DNA of 53,415 nucleotides, from assembly GCA_049366695.1 (NCBI GenBank), contig JBMNCR010000107.1, forward strand, positions 1 to 53,415, read 5' to 3'. The translations under genes and the position numbers were made by a program. This stretch comes from JBMNCR01 sp049366695. GTDB lineage: Bacteria; Bacillota; Clostridia; Eubacteriales; Alkalibacteraceae. The notes beneath the pieces are model-generated. The model was given only the letters and a program-made list of their open reading frames with translations. It searched no databases and had not been told where the DNA came from. Each line of letters starts with the position of its first letter. Position 1 is the first letter of the stretch. Below, in pieces: positions 7,988 to 16,637 of the stretch.

Positions 7988-9349
7988 TTACTTTTCCACT
8001 CTTGACATCAATACTATCGACTCAACATGCCCCGTATGCGGGAACATATCCACTGGCTGAACTTCTTCTATTTTGTACCCATTATTACATATTATCTTTA
8101 AATCCCTGGCTAATGTTGATGGATTGCATGATACGTATATGATTTTCATAGGTGCCATATCAATAATAGCGTTTATCAGCTTTTCGTCGCATCCTTTTCT
8201 TGGGGGGTCTACTACTACAATATCTGCTTTAACTCCTTGTTCAAGTAGTTGAGGCATTTTTTGTTCTGCTTTTCCTACTATAAATTCTGTATTATTAATG
8301 TTATTTAACTTCATGTTAGCTTTAGCATCTGTTATTGCTTGTGGAACTATCTCTATTCCATATACTTTTTTTGCATTTTTAGCTAGATATAATGAAATCG
8401 TTCCTATACCACAGTACAGATCAAATATTACCTCATTACCTGATAATCCTGCAAACGCTTTTACCTTATCATATAGCTTTTTTGTTTGTATAGGATTTAC
8501 TTGAAAGAATGATAGCGGGGATATTTTATACTGTAACTCCCCTATTTTATCTATTAACTTTTCGTTTCCATATATCAATATATTTTCTTTTGAAAGTACT
8601 ACATTATTTCTTCCTTTATTTATATTAATGTATATACTTTTTACCTCAGGTAAATTCTTATTAATGTATTTTATAAACTTCTCCTTTAAGTTAAAGCTCT
8701 TAACGTTAAGAACTAGGATTAACATAATTTCATCATTATAGTATGATACTCTTTCAACAATTCCTCTTAGTATTCCAGTATGCGTTTGTTCATCATAAAT
8801 AGATACGTTGTTTTCAGTGACAAACTCATTAACATAACTTATTATTTTTTGACTTATTTCACTCTGTATCAAACACTCTTTGATTGGTATTACTTTATGA
8901 GTTTTCTTTTCATAAAATCCTATTCCATTTTTAGATACTTTATACTGTGCTTTATTTCTATAGTTATAGGCACTATCCATGCCTATTATTGATTTAATAT
9001 TTAACTCTTTTAGATCAAATCCTCCGATTCTTTTTAAATTATCTTTGATTTGTTTGCTTTTTATATCAAGTTGGTATTTATAATCTATATTTTGAATCTG
9101 ACATCCACCACATTTATCAAAATACATGCATGGTGGTTCTACTCTATAACACGAAGGTTTTATGATCTTAAGAAGTTTTCCTATAGCATATTTTTTTTTA
9201 ATCACTTGTACCATTACTAGTACTTTATCTCCAGTAACAGTTCCTTCAACAAAAATAGTGAAGTTGTCTACTTTCCCGACTCCTTCTCCTGTACTTGTCA
9301 AGTCTATAATATCTATTTCGTATTTTTCCTTTAATTCTACTGATTTCAT
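7988..9349 (-). CDS. rlmCD: 23S rRNA (uracil-5-)-methyltransferase, RlmCD/RumA type
   Basis: A 453-residue SAM-dependent enzyme that methylates C5 of uracil in 23S rRNA (TrmA/RumA family). An N-terminal TRAM domain (about 1-60) is followed by iron-sulfur cysteines Cys67, Cys74, Cys80 and Cys83 (CMYFDKCGGC), a Rossmann methyltransferase core (FDLYCGIGTISLYLA), VDPPRKGCD and the catalytic segment YVSCNPSTLARDL. Length is typical. The start has GGAGAAGTG just upstream. It stands alone between accessory DNA and the corrinoid operon. Gram-positive relatives often methylate two positions, hence RlmCD, but one-site activity cannot be excluded. Confidence 0.93.
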   Translation of the reverse strand: MKSVELKEKYEIDIIDLTSTGEGVGKVDNFTIFVEGTVTGDKVLVMVQVIKKKYAIGKLLKIIKPSCYRVEPPCMYFDKCGGCQIQNIDYKYQLDIKSKQIKDNLKRIGGFDLKELNIKSIIGMDSAYNYRNKAQYKVSKNGIGFYEKKTHKVIPIKECLIQSEISQKIISYVNEFVTENNVSIYDEQTHTGILRGIVERVSYYNDEIMLILVLNVKSFNLKEKFIKYINKNLPEVKSIYININKGRNNVVLSKENILIYGNEKLIDKIGELQYKISPLSFFQVNPIQTKKLYDKVKAFAGLSGNEVIFDLYCGIGTISLYLAKNAKKVYGIEIVPQAITDAKANMKLNNINNTEFIVGKAEQKMPQLLEQGVKADIVVVDPPRKGCDEKLINAIIDMAPMKIIYVSCNPSTLARDLKIICNNGYKIEEVQPVDMFPHTGHVESIVLMSRVEK

Positions 9350-9462
9350 GTCACTTCTCCAATATTATTTTAATAAAGTAATTCTCTCATTTATTATTAG
9401 CCTATGTCAATTGATAATAATAATCTTAACTATTTATTTTTATTATCTTTTTTATTTTATAT

Positions 9463-9506
9463 AAAAACAAAACCTACCACTGTTATTAATGGCAGGTTTT
9501 GTTTTT
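9463..9506 (-). terminator. Rho-independent terminator of the corrinoid operon
   Basis: AAAAACAAAACCT at 9463-9475 pairs with AGGTTTTGTTTTT at 9494-9506, and CCA/TGG closes the stem after one A.C mismatch. Read leftward the hairpin ends in TTTTGTTTTT. The stop codon of the methyltransferase lies at its base. Confidence 0.85.
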
Positions 9507-10866
9507 ACAACAATAAAGATATCATATATTGAAACAACATTTCTTCAAACCCTTGAAGCTTGGGTGCTCCAAAATCTGATGCATTCGGATTCGTGCTTTT
9601 ATATTGATCCCATGTAGAATAATATTTACTTTCTAATTTTCTCGAAGCTACTGCTGTATAATTATTTTTATTAAATAACATACCTGCAGTTTCACCTGGG
9701 TTACTATATACTCCATAATCTCTTACTGTTTCAGTAACTGCTGCAAAATTTTCCAGATTTAAATCGTCTAATGCAATTGCACCTTTATCTGTACCAAATA
9801 TATATTTGCCTCCTGGGGCTAAAATATCAATATATTCTTTTGCTTTATCTATACATTCTTGTTTTGTATGTGTTTTCATATATATTAAAGGATACAATCC
9901 TGTGATAATATGTTTTTTACCTAACTTATCTTTAATCTTCTTAGGATCACCATATTCAAACATCATTACTGTATCAGTTGGTAATTCGTATAAATAATCT
10001 AAATATCTACTCCAATTATCTTCACAAAATATCATACTGTGAATTCCCATTGACGCATAATCATCTATTAATTTTTTAAAACTTGGCCACCAATATTTTG
10101 CAAAATCTTTTTCTCTCATAAATGTAGGCATATGTAATGGAAAAAATACATGTCCATAATTAGAAACTTGTGAAGGCATACCTTTTTTCTTAACTATAGG
10201 ATATACTGCTTCACAAGCTTGAACTACTTTTTCAGGATATCTTCTTATATCCGCGCTGATACCTTTAAATCCACGAAGTTGGTCTGCAATAAAATCAAAA
10301 GGTGCTTCCGTGAATCCACCTGAAATATTTTCTCCTGGATAATATCCATACTTTTCTACTAATTTTCTTATAACTGTACCATTTTCCATAAAACTACCGT
10401 TATATCCCATTAGACTTTTTGCTAAACTTAATGACATATTTATAGGATTATCTAAATTCAATGATTTATATTGTCTTGGAATAACTCTTTCATATAAACA
10501 ATCTAATGGCTTGTCAATTAAAAAATCGTATTCTTCTGCTAACATTCCCTCAACCTCAGGATGCTGAATATATCCATTTGATCCCATTACAAAAGATTGT
10601 GATTTTAATGGCTCATAGAATGCCGGATTTCTAAACGCACCTCCGTGAATACAGACATCTGAATAAAATTTTTGGCAAAGCTCATCTGCTGCTACTGCAA
10701 CCATAGTAGGGTCCCATTGTGCATGGACTAAATCTAGTCCTCCATATTGTGCAATTGGTTCAAAAGATAAACTTATATTAATAGGAACTCTTTTAGGTAT
10801 TTTATTATCGTATACATCATGGAAAATATTAATTCTCTCTTGTTGTAGAGATTTTATATCAATCAT
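9505..10866 (-). CDS. Uroporphyrinogen-decarboxylase-fold corrinoid methyltransferase
   Basis: A 453-residue protein of the URO-D/MtaA-MtbA superfamily, which moves methyl groups to or from corrinoid proteins. Its partner is the corrinoid protein encoded immediately upstream; one base separates that stop from this ATG, with GGTGG as ribosome site. The frame could extend to 10926, but that would overlap the partner. Fold landmarks include GTDKGAI and LAPGGKYIFG. The H-x-C...C zinc motif of thiol-methylating MtaA/MtbA is not intact: the matching position reads MIFCEDNW, and no late Cys aligns. So the substrate is open; it may demethylate a methoxy or methylamine compound. No reductive activase is nearby. 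Confidence 0.8.
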   Translation of the reverse strand: MIDIKSLQQERINIFHDVYDNKIPKRVPINISLSFEPIAQYGGLDLVHAQWDPTMVAVAADELCQKFYSDVCIHGGAFRNPAFYEPLKSQSFVMGSNGYIQHPEVEGMLAEEYDFLIDKPLDCLYERVIPRQYKSLNLDNPINMSLSLAKSLMGYNGSFMENGTVIRKLVEKYGYYPGENISGGFTEAPFDFIADQLRGFKGISADIRRYPEKVVQACEAVYPIVKKKGMPSQVSNYGHVFFPLHMPTFMREKDFAKYWWPSFKKLIDDYASMGIHSMIFCEDNWSRYLDYLYELPTDTVMMFEYGDPKKIKDKLGKKHIITGLYPLIYMKTHTKQECIDKAKEYIDILAPGGKYIFGTDKGAIALDDLNLENFAAVTETVRDYGVYSNPGETAGMLFNKNNYTAVASRKLESKYYSTWDQYKSTNPNASDFGAPKLQGFEEMLFQYMISLLL

Positions 10867-10867
10867 G

Positions 10868-11503
10868 TTATTCCACCCATTGTTTACATATTTTGACCCC
10901 TTCGGCAGTATTTGTTGTAAATGCATCTGCTCCTATATGATTACATGCTTCTTTAGTTACAGGATTTCCCCCAATAATTATTTTCACATTGTCTCTAAGT
11001 CCTGCTTCTTTAAGTCCATCTACTGTTTCTTTCATACCCTCTAATGCTAAAGTAAGTACCCCACTCATTCCAAGTAAATCTGGTTTTACTTCTTTTACTT
11101 TTCTTACAAACTCAATCACAGGTTGGTCAATACCTATATCATACACTTCAAAACCAGCTGCTTCTGACATACTTTTAAAAATATTTTTGCCTATGTCATG
11201 TAAATCTCCATGTACTGTCCCCAATACTATTGTCCCAATTTTAGAAGTGTCGTCTCCTGCAATTATAGGCTTTAATATGTCAATTGCTTCTTTCAATATT
11301 TCTCCTGCAAATATTAAATCTCCTACAAAATATTCTCCTTTTTCAAACAATTCCCCTACAATCGCCATACCTGCCTGACATGCATTTACTACATTTTGAG
11401 CTTCTTCTTCTGAAGGATTAGACTGAATAAAAGAACTTAACATATCCATTACTTCATCTTCTTCTAATTCACCTACTGCTTGTGTTAATACTTGTAATTT
11501 CAT
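10868..11503 (-). CDS. Methyltransferase cognate corrinoid protein (MtbC/MttC type)
   Basis: A 211-residue methyl carrier. The N-terminal 90 residues form the helical cap typical of cobalamin-binding methyltransferase modules, followed by a Rossmann B12 domain with the cobalt-ligand motif D-x-H-x-x-G (GDLHDIGKN), then SGVLTLALEGMK and GGNPVT, the other nucleotide-loop contacts. The corrinoid accepts a methyl group from a substrate and passes it on. It is the first gene of a two-gene operon with strong AGGAGG. The promoter just upstream overlaps a 28-bp palindrome, so repression by the divergent TetR protein is likely. Confidence 0.92.
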   Translation of the reverse strand: MKLQVLTQAVGELEEDEVMDMLSSFIQSNPSEEEAQNVVNACQAGMAIVGELFEKGEYFVGDLIFAGEILKEAIDILKPIIAGDDTSKIGTIVLGTVHGDLHDIGKNIFKSMSEAAGFEVYDIGIDQPVIEFVRKVKEVKPDLLGMSGVLTLALEGMKETVDGLKEAGLRDNVKIIIGGNPVTKEACNHIGADAFTTNTAEGVKICKQWVE

Positions 11504-11534
11504 AGATATACCTCCTATGCATAAACAAATCTTA

Positions 11535-11562
11535 TTTAAATTTAAGTATACTTAAATTTAAA
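11535..11562. promoter_or_regulatory. 28-bp perfect palindrome, probable TetR operator
   Basis: The half-site TTTAAATTTAAGTA is followed by its exact reverse complement, with no mismatch and no spacer. The palindrome covers the -10 of the corrinoid operon promoter and runs about 20 bases into the transcribed leader, so a bound repressor would block initiation. The nearest regulator is the divergent tetR. A shorter palindrome, TTTACATGTAAA, lies at 11664-11675. Confidence 0.7.
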
Positions 11563-11584
11563 CACATATTCTTCGAATTGTCAA
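11556..11584 (-). promoter_or_regulatory. Promoter of the corrinoid operon
   Basis: On the minus strand a perfect TTGACA (11584-11579), 17 bases, TTAAAT (11561-11556). Transcription would start near 11549, the centre of the palindrome. Confidence 0.7.
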
Positions 11585-11816
11585 TTGTGTTTTTTGTATT
11601 ATTTGTTATTTTATAATATTATAAGTAGATGTATATTTATTATAGTAGTATCCTTTGTAACAGTTTACATGTAAAATCAAACTATATCAATATTAATTTA
11701 GACTAATGCTATATAAACTAATGAAAACAATTAGTTCTTTAACTTTTTAATTGCTAAAAAAGATACTAGGTTTATATATATATTTATTTAAATTCTACAA
11801 AATAATCATATTTTTT

Positions 11817-11845
11817 TTGATATTTAGTATTTATTACTGTATAAT
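11817..11845 (+). promoter_or_regulatory. Promoter of tetR
   Basis: TTGATA (11817-11822), 17 bases, TATAAT (11840-11845), 33 bases before the start codon. The 28-bp palindrome is about 260 bases away, so direct autorepression through it is less likely. Confidence 0.65.
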
Positions 11846-11877
11846 TATAAGTTAAGTGAGATATAAAGGAGATATTT

Positions 11878-12543
11878 ATGGCTGAGTATAAAACAAGCAA
11901 GGAATCCAGAAACAAAATACTTGAAGCTTGTAAAGAATTATTTTACTTGCATGGATACAAAAAAACTACTTATAAAGACATTTGTAAAAAGGCTAGTAGT
12001 AATCCTGGGCTTATTAATTATTATTTTAAAACAAAAAAAAATATAGCTGGAACTATTTACGGTAATTTTTTCTCTCAAATAAAAGAAAAAGTAAAAATAT
12101 ATATGCTAGAAAAATACAATTACTATGATTTGCAGTATGGTACAGCTATTGAACAGCTAATCTTTTCTAAATTGATGGATAACAATGAAAAAATAGAAAA
12201 TTTTTATTATGATATAGCTTTAGAAGGTATAGAATACGATCTTGAAATTTTATATTATTTTTATAAATTACATGTAGATGAATATAACTTGGGTATGGAT
12301 GAAGACCATATTAAACTTATTCAAACCAATACAATCGCTTCAGGAATAGGCGTTACTAAAAGAGTAGTGGAAGGATACTTTAATATTGATAAGGATGAAC
12401 TCTTTGATTTTAGGGTTAGATCAATGTATAATTCTATGGGTATTTCGAATGAACGAGTAGATGAAATATTAAAAGTTAGTCGTGAAATTTATTCTAAAAT
12501 GGAAATTAAGTTACACGATTACTTTATTATTGAAATAAGATAA
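11878..12543 (+). CDS. TetR/AcrR-family regulator
   Basis: A 221-residue regulator. Residues 10-60 form the TetR DNA-binding domain (SRNKILEACKELFYLHGYKK, then a recognition helix in PGLINYYFKTKKNI). The C-terminal ligand domain is not recognisable. The gene has AAGGAG seven bases before its ATG. It is divergent from the corrinoid operon, and the palindrome on that operon's promoter is the natural target; the inducer is probably the methylated substrate. Its 3' end lies head-on to a riboswitch transcript coming from the opposite strand. Confidence 0.9.
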   Translation: MAEYKTSKESRNKILEACKELFYLHGYKKTTYKDICKKASSNPGLINYYFKTKKNIAGTIYGNFFSQIKEKVKIYMLEKYNYYDLQYGTAIEQLIFSKLMDNNEKIENFYYDIALEGIEYDLEILYYFYKLHVDEYNLGMDEDHIKLIQTNTIASGIGVTKRVVEGYFNIDKDELFDFRVRSMYNSMGISNERVDEILKVSREIYSKMEIKLHDYFIIEIR

Positions 12544-12550
12544 TTTTTTT

Positions 12551-12579
12551 TAAAAAAAAGGGGATGCATTACGCATCCC
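12551..12579 (-). terminator. Terminator behind the cyclic-di-GMP riboswitch
   Basis: GGGATGC (12561-12567) pairs with GCATCCC (12573-12579). Only the leftward reading has a T run (about eight T after CCCC), so it ends transcripts coming from the riboswitch, eight bases before they would reach the tetR stop codon. Confidence 0.75.
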
Positions 12580-12611
12580 AATATTATATGTATTTATAGC
12601 ATTTAAAAAAA

Positions 12612-12703
12612 CTCTTCTTTCGGCGACTGGCTACCATCCATCATTGGAAGGTCCTACAGTTTTGCGTCCTTTTCTTTCGAAAAGTTTGCTATTTCGTGAA
12701 AAG
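12612..12703 (-). promoter_or_regulatory. Cyclic-di-GMP-I (GEMM-I) riboswitch, stand-alone
   Basis: Read on the minus strand, the region shows the GEMM-I core in order: AGCAAACTTTTCGAAAGAAA (GAAA tetraloop hairpin), GGACGCAAAACTGTAGGACC, then GGATGGTAGCCAGTCGCCGA. The P1 stem is CTTTTC paired with GAAGAG. The transcript then meets seven U and a strong terminator, and no gene lies downstream in the same direction: tetR is on the other strand. The aptamer class is well supported; what it controls is not. The terminator stem has no clear complement in the aptamer. Confidence 0.88.
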
Positions 12704-12724
12704 CTATAATCTTATGATGTAATA

Positions 12725-12753
12725 ATATTATCATATATTTAGACAAATATCAA
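12725..12753 (-). promoter_or_regulatory. Promoter of the cyclic-di-GMP riboswitch transcript
   Basis: On the minus strand TTGATA (12753-12748), 17 bases, TAATAT (12730-12725). Start would be near 12718, giving a transcript of about 165 bases up to the terminator. Confidence 0.55.
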
Positions 12754-12864
12754 CAAAACATGATATTTTTCTGTATATATTCTTGACGTTATAATATCTA
12801 TTAATTTTTTTAATAAAATGGTATTATTATATATGTGTTCTAATTAAGTTTTTGGAGGTATTAA

Positions 12865-13551
12865 ATGAACGAAAAAATACTTGTAGTTGATGATGAAAAA
12901 TCAATTTGCGAATTAATAAAGCTTGATCTTGAATTTGAAGGTTATGTTGTTGAAACAGCTTTTGATGGACAAGAAGCACTAAATAAAGTGTCAACTTTTA
13001 ATCCAGACCTAATTATACTTGATGTCATGCTTCCTAAAATGAATGGATTTGATGTATGTAAAAAAATTAACTCTGAAAGAAGTATTCCTATTATTCTTTT
13101 AACTGCAAAGACTGACATCATTGACCGAGTTTTAGGTTTAGAATTAGGGGCTGATGATTATATTACAAAACCTTTCGATAACAGAGAATTACTAGCAAGA
13201 GTAAAAGCTTTATTAAGAAGATCAAAAGATATAAGTAACGAAAAAAATAATGACTTTTTAGTAAATGACGAAATAACAATAATCTTAAACGAAAGAAAAG
13301 CCTTAGTAAATAACAACGAAATACATTTAACACCAAAAGAATTTGAATTACTGCATTTACTCGTTTCTAATCCTGAACAAGTTTTTTCAAGAGAATTATT
13401 ATTAGAAAAGGTTTGGGGATATGATTATTTTGGTGACACTCGAACAGTTGATATGCATATTCAAAGAATAAGAAAAAAAATCTCTACATATGCAAAGCAT
13501 CAATATATTCAAACAGTTTTTGGTGTAGGATATAAAATGAGGAGATTTTAA
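12865..13551 (+). CDS. OmpR/PhoP-family response regulator
   Basis: A 228-residue two-component regulator. The receiver domain has acidic residues Asp9-Asp10, phospho-acceptor Asp53 (LDVMLPKMNG) and Lys102 (TKPF). The winged-helix output domain follows, with LTPKEFELLHLL and VWGYDYFGDTRTVDMHI. It is followed by its kinase with a TAATG stop-start overlap, so they are co-translated. GGAGG precedes the start, and an extended -10 (TGGTATTAT, 12819-12827) is a possible promoter. Sequence resembles the WalR/PhoP group, but the surrounding genes are not the wal operon, so the regulon is unknown. Confidence 0.93.
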   Translation: MNEKILVVDDEKSICELIKLDLEFEGYVVETAFDGQEALNKVSTFNPDLIILDVMLPKMNGFDVCKKINSERSIPIILLTAKTDIIDRVLGLELGADDYITKPFDNRELLARVKALLRRSKDISNEKNNDFLVNDEITIILNERKALVNNNEIHLTPKEFELLHLLVSNPEQVFSRELLLEKVWGYDYFGDTRTVDMHIQRIRKKISTYAKHQYIQTVFGVGYKMRRF

Positions 13552-15323
13552 TGAGGATCACTTTCCGCTCAAAATTTTTATTAATGAATTTATTCATTAT
13601 AGTTATTACAATGCTTTTACTAACAATAATTGTTGTACAAGGTTTGATGTATTACAATATAAATTCAGTTCAAAAAAGATTGCTTCAATATTGTGATGAT
13701 GCTGTATTATATATTCAGCAAGAATTAATAACAACACAACCTTCTGGAAATTATAATGCCACATTAATTACCAAAAGTCTCGCCATTGCAGAAAATCTTG
13801 CGAGAGTTAATCAAACTCGTGTATTATTATATGACATTGAAGGTGAGATGATTACTGACTCAGCTAATGTAGAAATTGCTAATGATCTTGACTTAAGCGA
13901 TGAAGTATCTACAGCTTTAAAGCTAGAAAAAGGCAAATCAGTTTCTACCTACAAGAGAACTGAAGAACTAAGTCGTATCTACTCAGCCACTCCCATATTT
14001 GTAGAAAATGAATTGATTGGTGTTGTGGCTTTTGTATATTCTTTAGAATTTATGGATACTATTGTTCATCAGGTAGTAATTTTATTTATTGGTTCTGCTA
14101 TCATTGGCATTTTAATCCTCATAGTAGTTAGTACTTTTATGACAAAATCCTTATTTAAACCCATCCACCAATTAGTTGAATCTACACAAAGAATCTCACA
14201 AGGTAATTACACAGAATTAATCAAATATAATATAGATGACGAAATAGGTGAATTAACAAGAAATTTTAATAAAATGAGTTTAAACATAGAAGATAAAATA
14301 TCACAAATAGAAGAAGAAAAACAAAAACTTTCATCCATAATCTCATCTATTAATGATGGTGTATTGGCTGTAAACTTTAATAAAAAAATACTCATTCTTA
14401 ATGATAAGGCAAAACATCTATTAAAAATCAATGAAAATCTAACGAGTATATCCTCATTAGAAAACTTAGTGTTTATTCAAGATATTTTTAACGAAATATT
14501 AATAAACAAAACTGAAATAACTAAAAATATTGATTATTTAGATAAACATCTTCTAATTTATTCTAACATTATTATGTATGACAACAATATGATCGGTGTA
14601 TTATTAGTTATTAGGGATGTTACAAAATTCCTTGAATTGGACAAACAACAGAGGCAATTTATAAGTAGTGTCTCTCATGAACTTAGAACCCCATTAACTA
14701 CAATCATCGGATACACTGACCTGCTGCAACGCAGAGGAGTAGAAAATTCGGATTTACTTGATAAAAGTTTAAATACAATAAATAAAGAAGGAAAACGTCT
14801 ACTTAGATTAGTAGATGATTTATTAAATCTTTCAAAGTACCAAAATACTGATTTTCAAATGATATTTTCTCATGTGGACATAAATTCATTAATAGAAGAT
14901 GTAGTCAGTCAAATGAAATTAAAAAGTCAAAAGTATAATATTGATATTGTATATAACTCACTAGTTCTTCCAATAATTAAAGGTGATTATGATAGATTAA
15001 AGCAAGTCTTTATCAATATTTTAGATAATTCAATAAAGTATTCAAACAACAATGAGATTATTAAAATCGTAGCAACTGAAGATGAAAAATATGTAGTAAT
15101 CTCCATTAGAGATTACGGTCAAGGAATTCCAGAAAATACCTTAAATAGAATTTTTGAACCATTTTATAGAGTTGATGAAAATAGATCTAGAGATTTAGGC
15201 GGTACCGGATTAGGTATGTCTATAGTAAAAAAAATTGTTGAAAGACATAATGGGCAAATTTATATCGAAAGCATGCAAGATGAAGGAACTATGGTAGTAT
15301 TGAAACTTATGAAAGAAAATTAA
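13551..15323 (+). CDS. Membrane sensor histidine kinase (WalK/PhoR-like)
   Basis: A 590-residue kinase. Layout: membrane segment at about 10-32, extracytoplasmic sensor of about 140 residues, second membrane segment at about 174-196, HAMP linker, PAS-like domain (about 255-360), then HisKA with the phosphorylated His376 (SVSHELRTPL) and the ATPase domain with DNSIKYS (N box), DYGQGIPE (G1) and GGTGLGMSIV (G2). It phosphorylates the response regulator encoded just upstream. The extracellular domain looks like a dCache or PhoR-type sensor but has no ligand-revealing motif. Confidence 0.93.
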   Translation: MRITFRSKFLLMNLFIIVITMLLLTIIVVQGLMYYNINSVQKRLLQYCDDAVLYIQQELITTQPSGNYNATLITKSLAIAENLARVNQTRVLLYDIEGEMITDSANVEIANDLDLSDEVSTALKLEKGKSVSTYKRTEELSRIYSATPIFVENELIGVVAFVYSLEFMDTIVHQVVILFIGSAIIGILILIVVSTFMTKSLFKPIHQLVESTQRISQGNYTELIKYNIDDEIGELTRNFNKMSLNIEDKISQIEEEKQKLSSIISSINDGVLAVNFNKKILILNDKAKHLLKINENLTSISSLENLVFIQDIFNEILINKTEITKNIDYLDKHLLIYSNIIMYDNNMIGVLLVIRDVTKFLELDKQQRQFISSVSHELRTPLTTIIGYTDLLQRRGVENSDLLDKSLNTINKEGKRLLRLVDDLLNLSKYQNTDFQMIFSHVDINSLIEDVVSQMKLKSQKYNIDIVYNSLVLPIIKGDYDRLKQVFINILDNSIKYSNNNEIIKIVATEDEKYVVISIRDYGQGIPENTLNRIFEPFYRVDENRSRDLGGTGLGMSIVKKIVERHNGQIYIESMQDEGTMVVLKLMKEN

Positions 15324-15416
15324 TTTACATGTTTTTTACAACATACTGTTATTTTTATATATATGTAAGTATTAGAATTAATAACATTATGTTGGTGCTT
15401 CAGGGAGATGAAAGAG

Positions 15417-16601
15417 TTGAATAAAATACTAAAGCTGTTCATTGTGCTTCTTGCATTTTTTATTGCAGGATGTACTCCTGTTTTTATTAAAGAAAATGAA
15501 CAAATTGTAATAGATAATGCTACAGGACAAAGTGAAAATCAAGTAACGCTTCAGAATACTCAAAATTCTGAAGATGAAATCTTAATTAAAAGTATAAATA
15601 GTAGTCTAACTGATGGCTTAGTATACGATATTTCTAAATATGGTAAGTTTTTATTAATTGGAAAATTATCAAGTACAGTAACTGGAGATGTTGAAACAGT
15701 GCATAATTATCTCAACTTACATACTTATGATATAAAAAATACTCAATTAAAACAGGTGCTTGCTTCTTCAAAACAACAAGTGAGTGGTTTAATAGACAAT
15801 AAAAATCAAGGATACCTATATATAGATTACAATACTGATAAAGAAGGTAATGTGATTAATAATTCGTATAAATTAAATTGGTCAGATTATGATGGAAATA
15901 TTACAAAATATATTTCTAAATCAGATGAAAGTGTTTCTGAAAAATTCTCTGTAACGGAAGACAACCGTATAATTTATGGAAATACGAAAGGTCAAATTAA
16001 GTTTGTAGATATTGATGATATTAATAATGATAATAGAATAGAAACATCATATCAATTATCTGAACCACTAAACATCTACAAAATTGATTACTATGAAAAA
16101 TTTAAATTAGCATTCTTTCTAGCTTATAACGAAAAAACTAATACTACAGACTTATATTATGCTATACTTGAAAAAAATAATATTGATCCTATATTTTTAG
16201 AAGAAAACGTAACAGACTTTGATATGTCTACAGAAAAGAAAGCTATAATTTATTGTGCTTCTGGAGAAAAAACTAATAAATTAGTTTATCTTGATATATT
16301 TTCATATTATAATAAAAAAGTATTATATGAAGGTTTAGTAGGTTCTTTTTCTTTTTCCTTGGATGGTGAAAAAATTATATATAGCGAAAAGATAAACGAA
16401 TCATCAAATAACGAGAATTTATGGGTAATGGAAACTGATGGTTCAACTCCTAAACAACTAGCATCTAGTCTAAAAATTGCAAGTGATAAAATAATTTTTC
16501 ATCCTAGTAAAGATATTATTTATTTTTCAGTTTATGAATTAGATGAAAAAAATTCTAATGAAATAAGTTATAAAGTATATACAATCGACTATTCTTATTA
16601 A
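15417..16601 (+). CDS. Beta-propeller lipoprotein linked to the two-component system
   Basis: About 394 residues. An N-terminal signal peptide ends in a lipobox (AFFIAGC), so the protein is probably lipid-anchored outside the membrane. The rest resembles TolB/DPP-type propeller repeats, clearest in NLWVMETDGSTPKQLASS followed by FHPSKDIIYFSVYE. I prefer the TTG at 15417, nine bases behind GGGAG; the ATG at 15408 touches that site with no spacing. It follows the kinase by 93 bases and ends at a strong terminator, so it likely belongs to the same transcript. A role in the kinase's envelope signal is inference. Confidence 0.8.
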   Translation: MNKILKLFIVLLAFFIAGCTPVFIKENEQIVIDNATGQSENQVTLQNTQNSEDEILIKSINSSLTDGLVYDISKYGKFLLIGKLSSTVTGDVETVHNYLNLHTYDIKNTQLKQVLASSKQQVSGLIDNKNQGYLYIDYNTDKEGNVINNSYKLNWSDYDGNITKYISKSDESVSEKFSVTEDNRIIYGNTKGQIKFVDIDDINNDNRIETSYQLSEPLNIYKIDYYEKFKLAFFLAYNEKTNTTDLYYAILEKNNIDPIFLEENVTDFDMSTEKKAIIYCASGEKTNKLVYLDIFSYYNKKVLYEGLVGSFSFSLDGEKIIYSEKINESSNNENLWVMETDGSTPKQLASSLKIASDKIIFHPSKDIIYFSVYELDEKNSNEISYKVYTIDYSY

Positions 16602-16602
16602 G

Positions 16603-16637
16603 AAAAACAAACTTTACTAAAAGTAAAGTTTGTTTTT
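16603..16637. terminator. Bidirectional terminator between the lipoprotein gene and pyk
   Basis: AAAAACAAACTTTAC (16603-16617) pairs perfectly with GTAAAGTTTGTTTTT (16623-16637), loop TAAAA. There are T runs in both directions, and it lies between convergent stops. Confidence 0.9.

Noticed and set aside
10867..10926. N-terminal extension of the URO-D-fold methyltransferase
   Set aside because: It would overlap the corrinoid gene; the ATG at 10866 has a ribosome site and gives normal spacing.
10989..11378. 129-codon open frame opposite the corrinoid protein gene
   Set aside because: Antisense shadow of a conserved gene; low-complexity Ser/Pro/Ile composition and no ribosome site.
12544..12864. 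Riboswitch reading toward the response regulator
   Set aside because: The GEMM-I core is present only on the minus strand; the plus strand shows no aptamer sequence.
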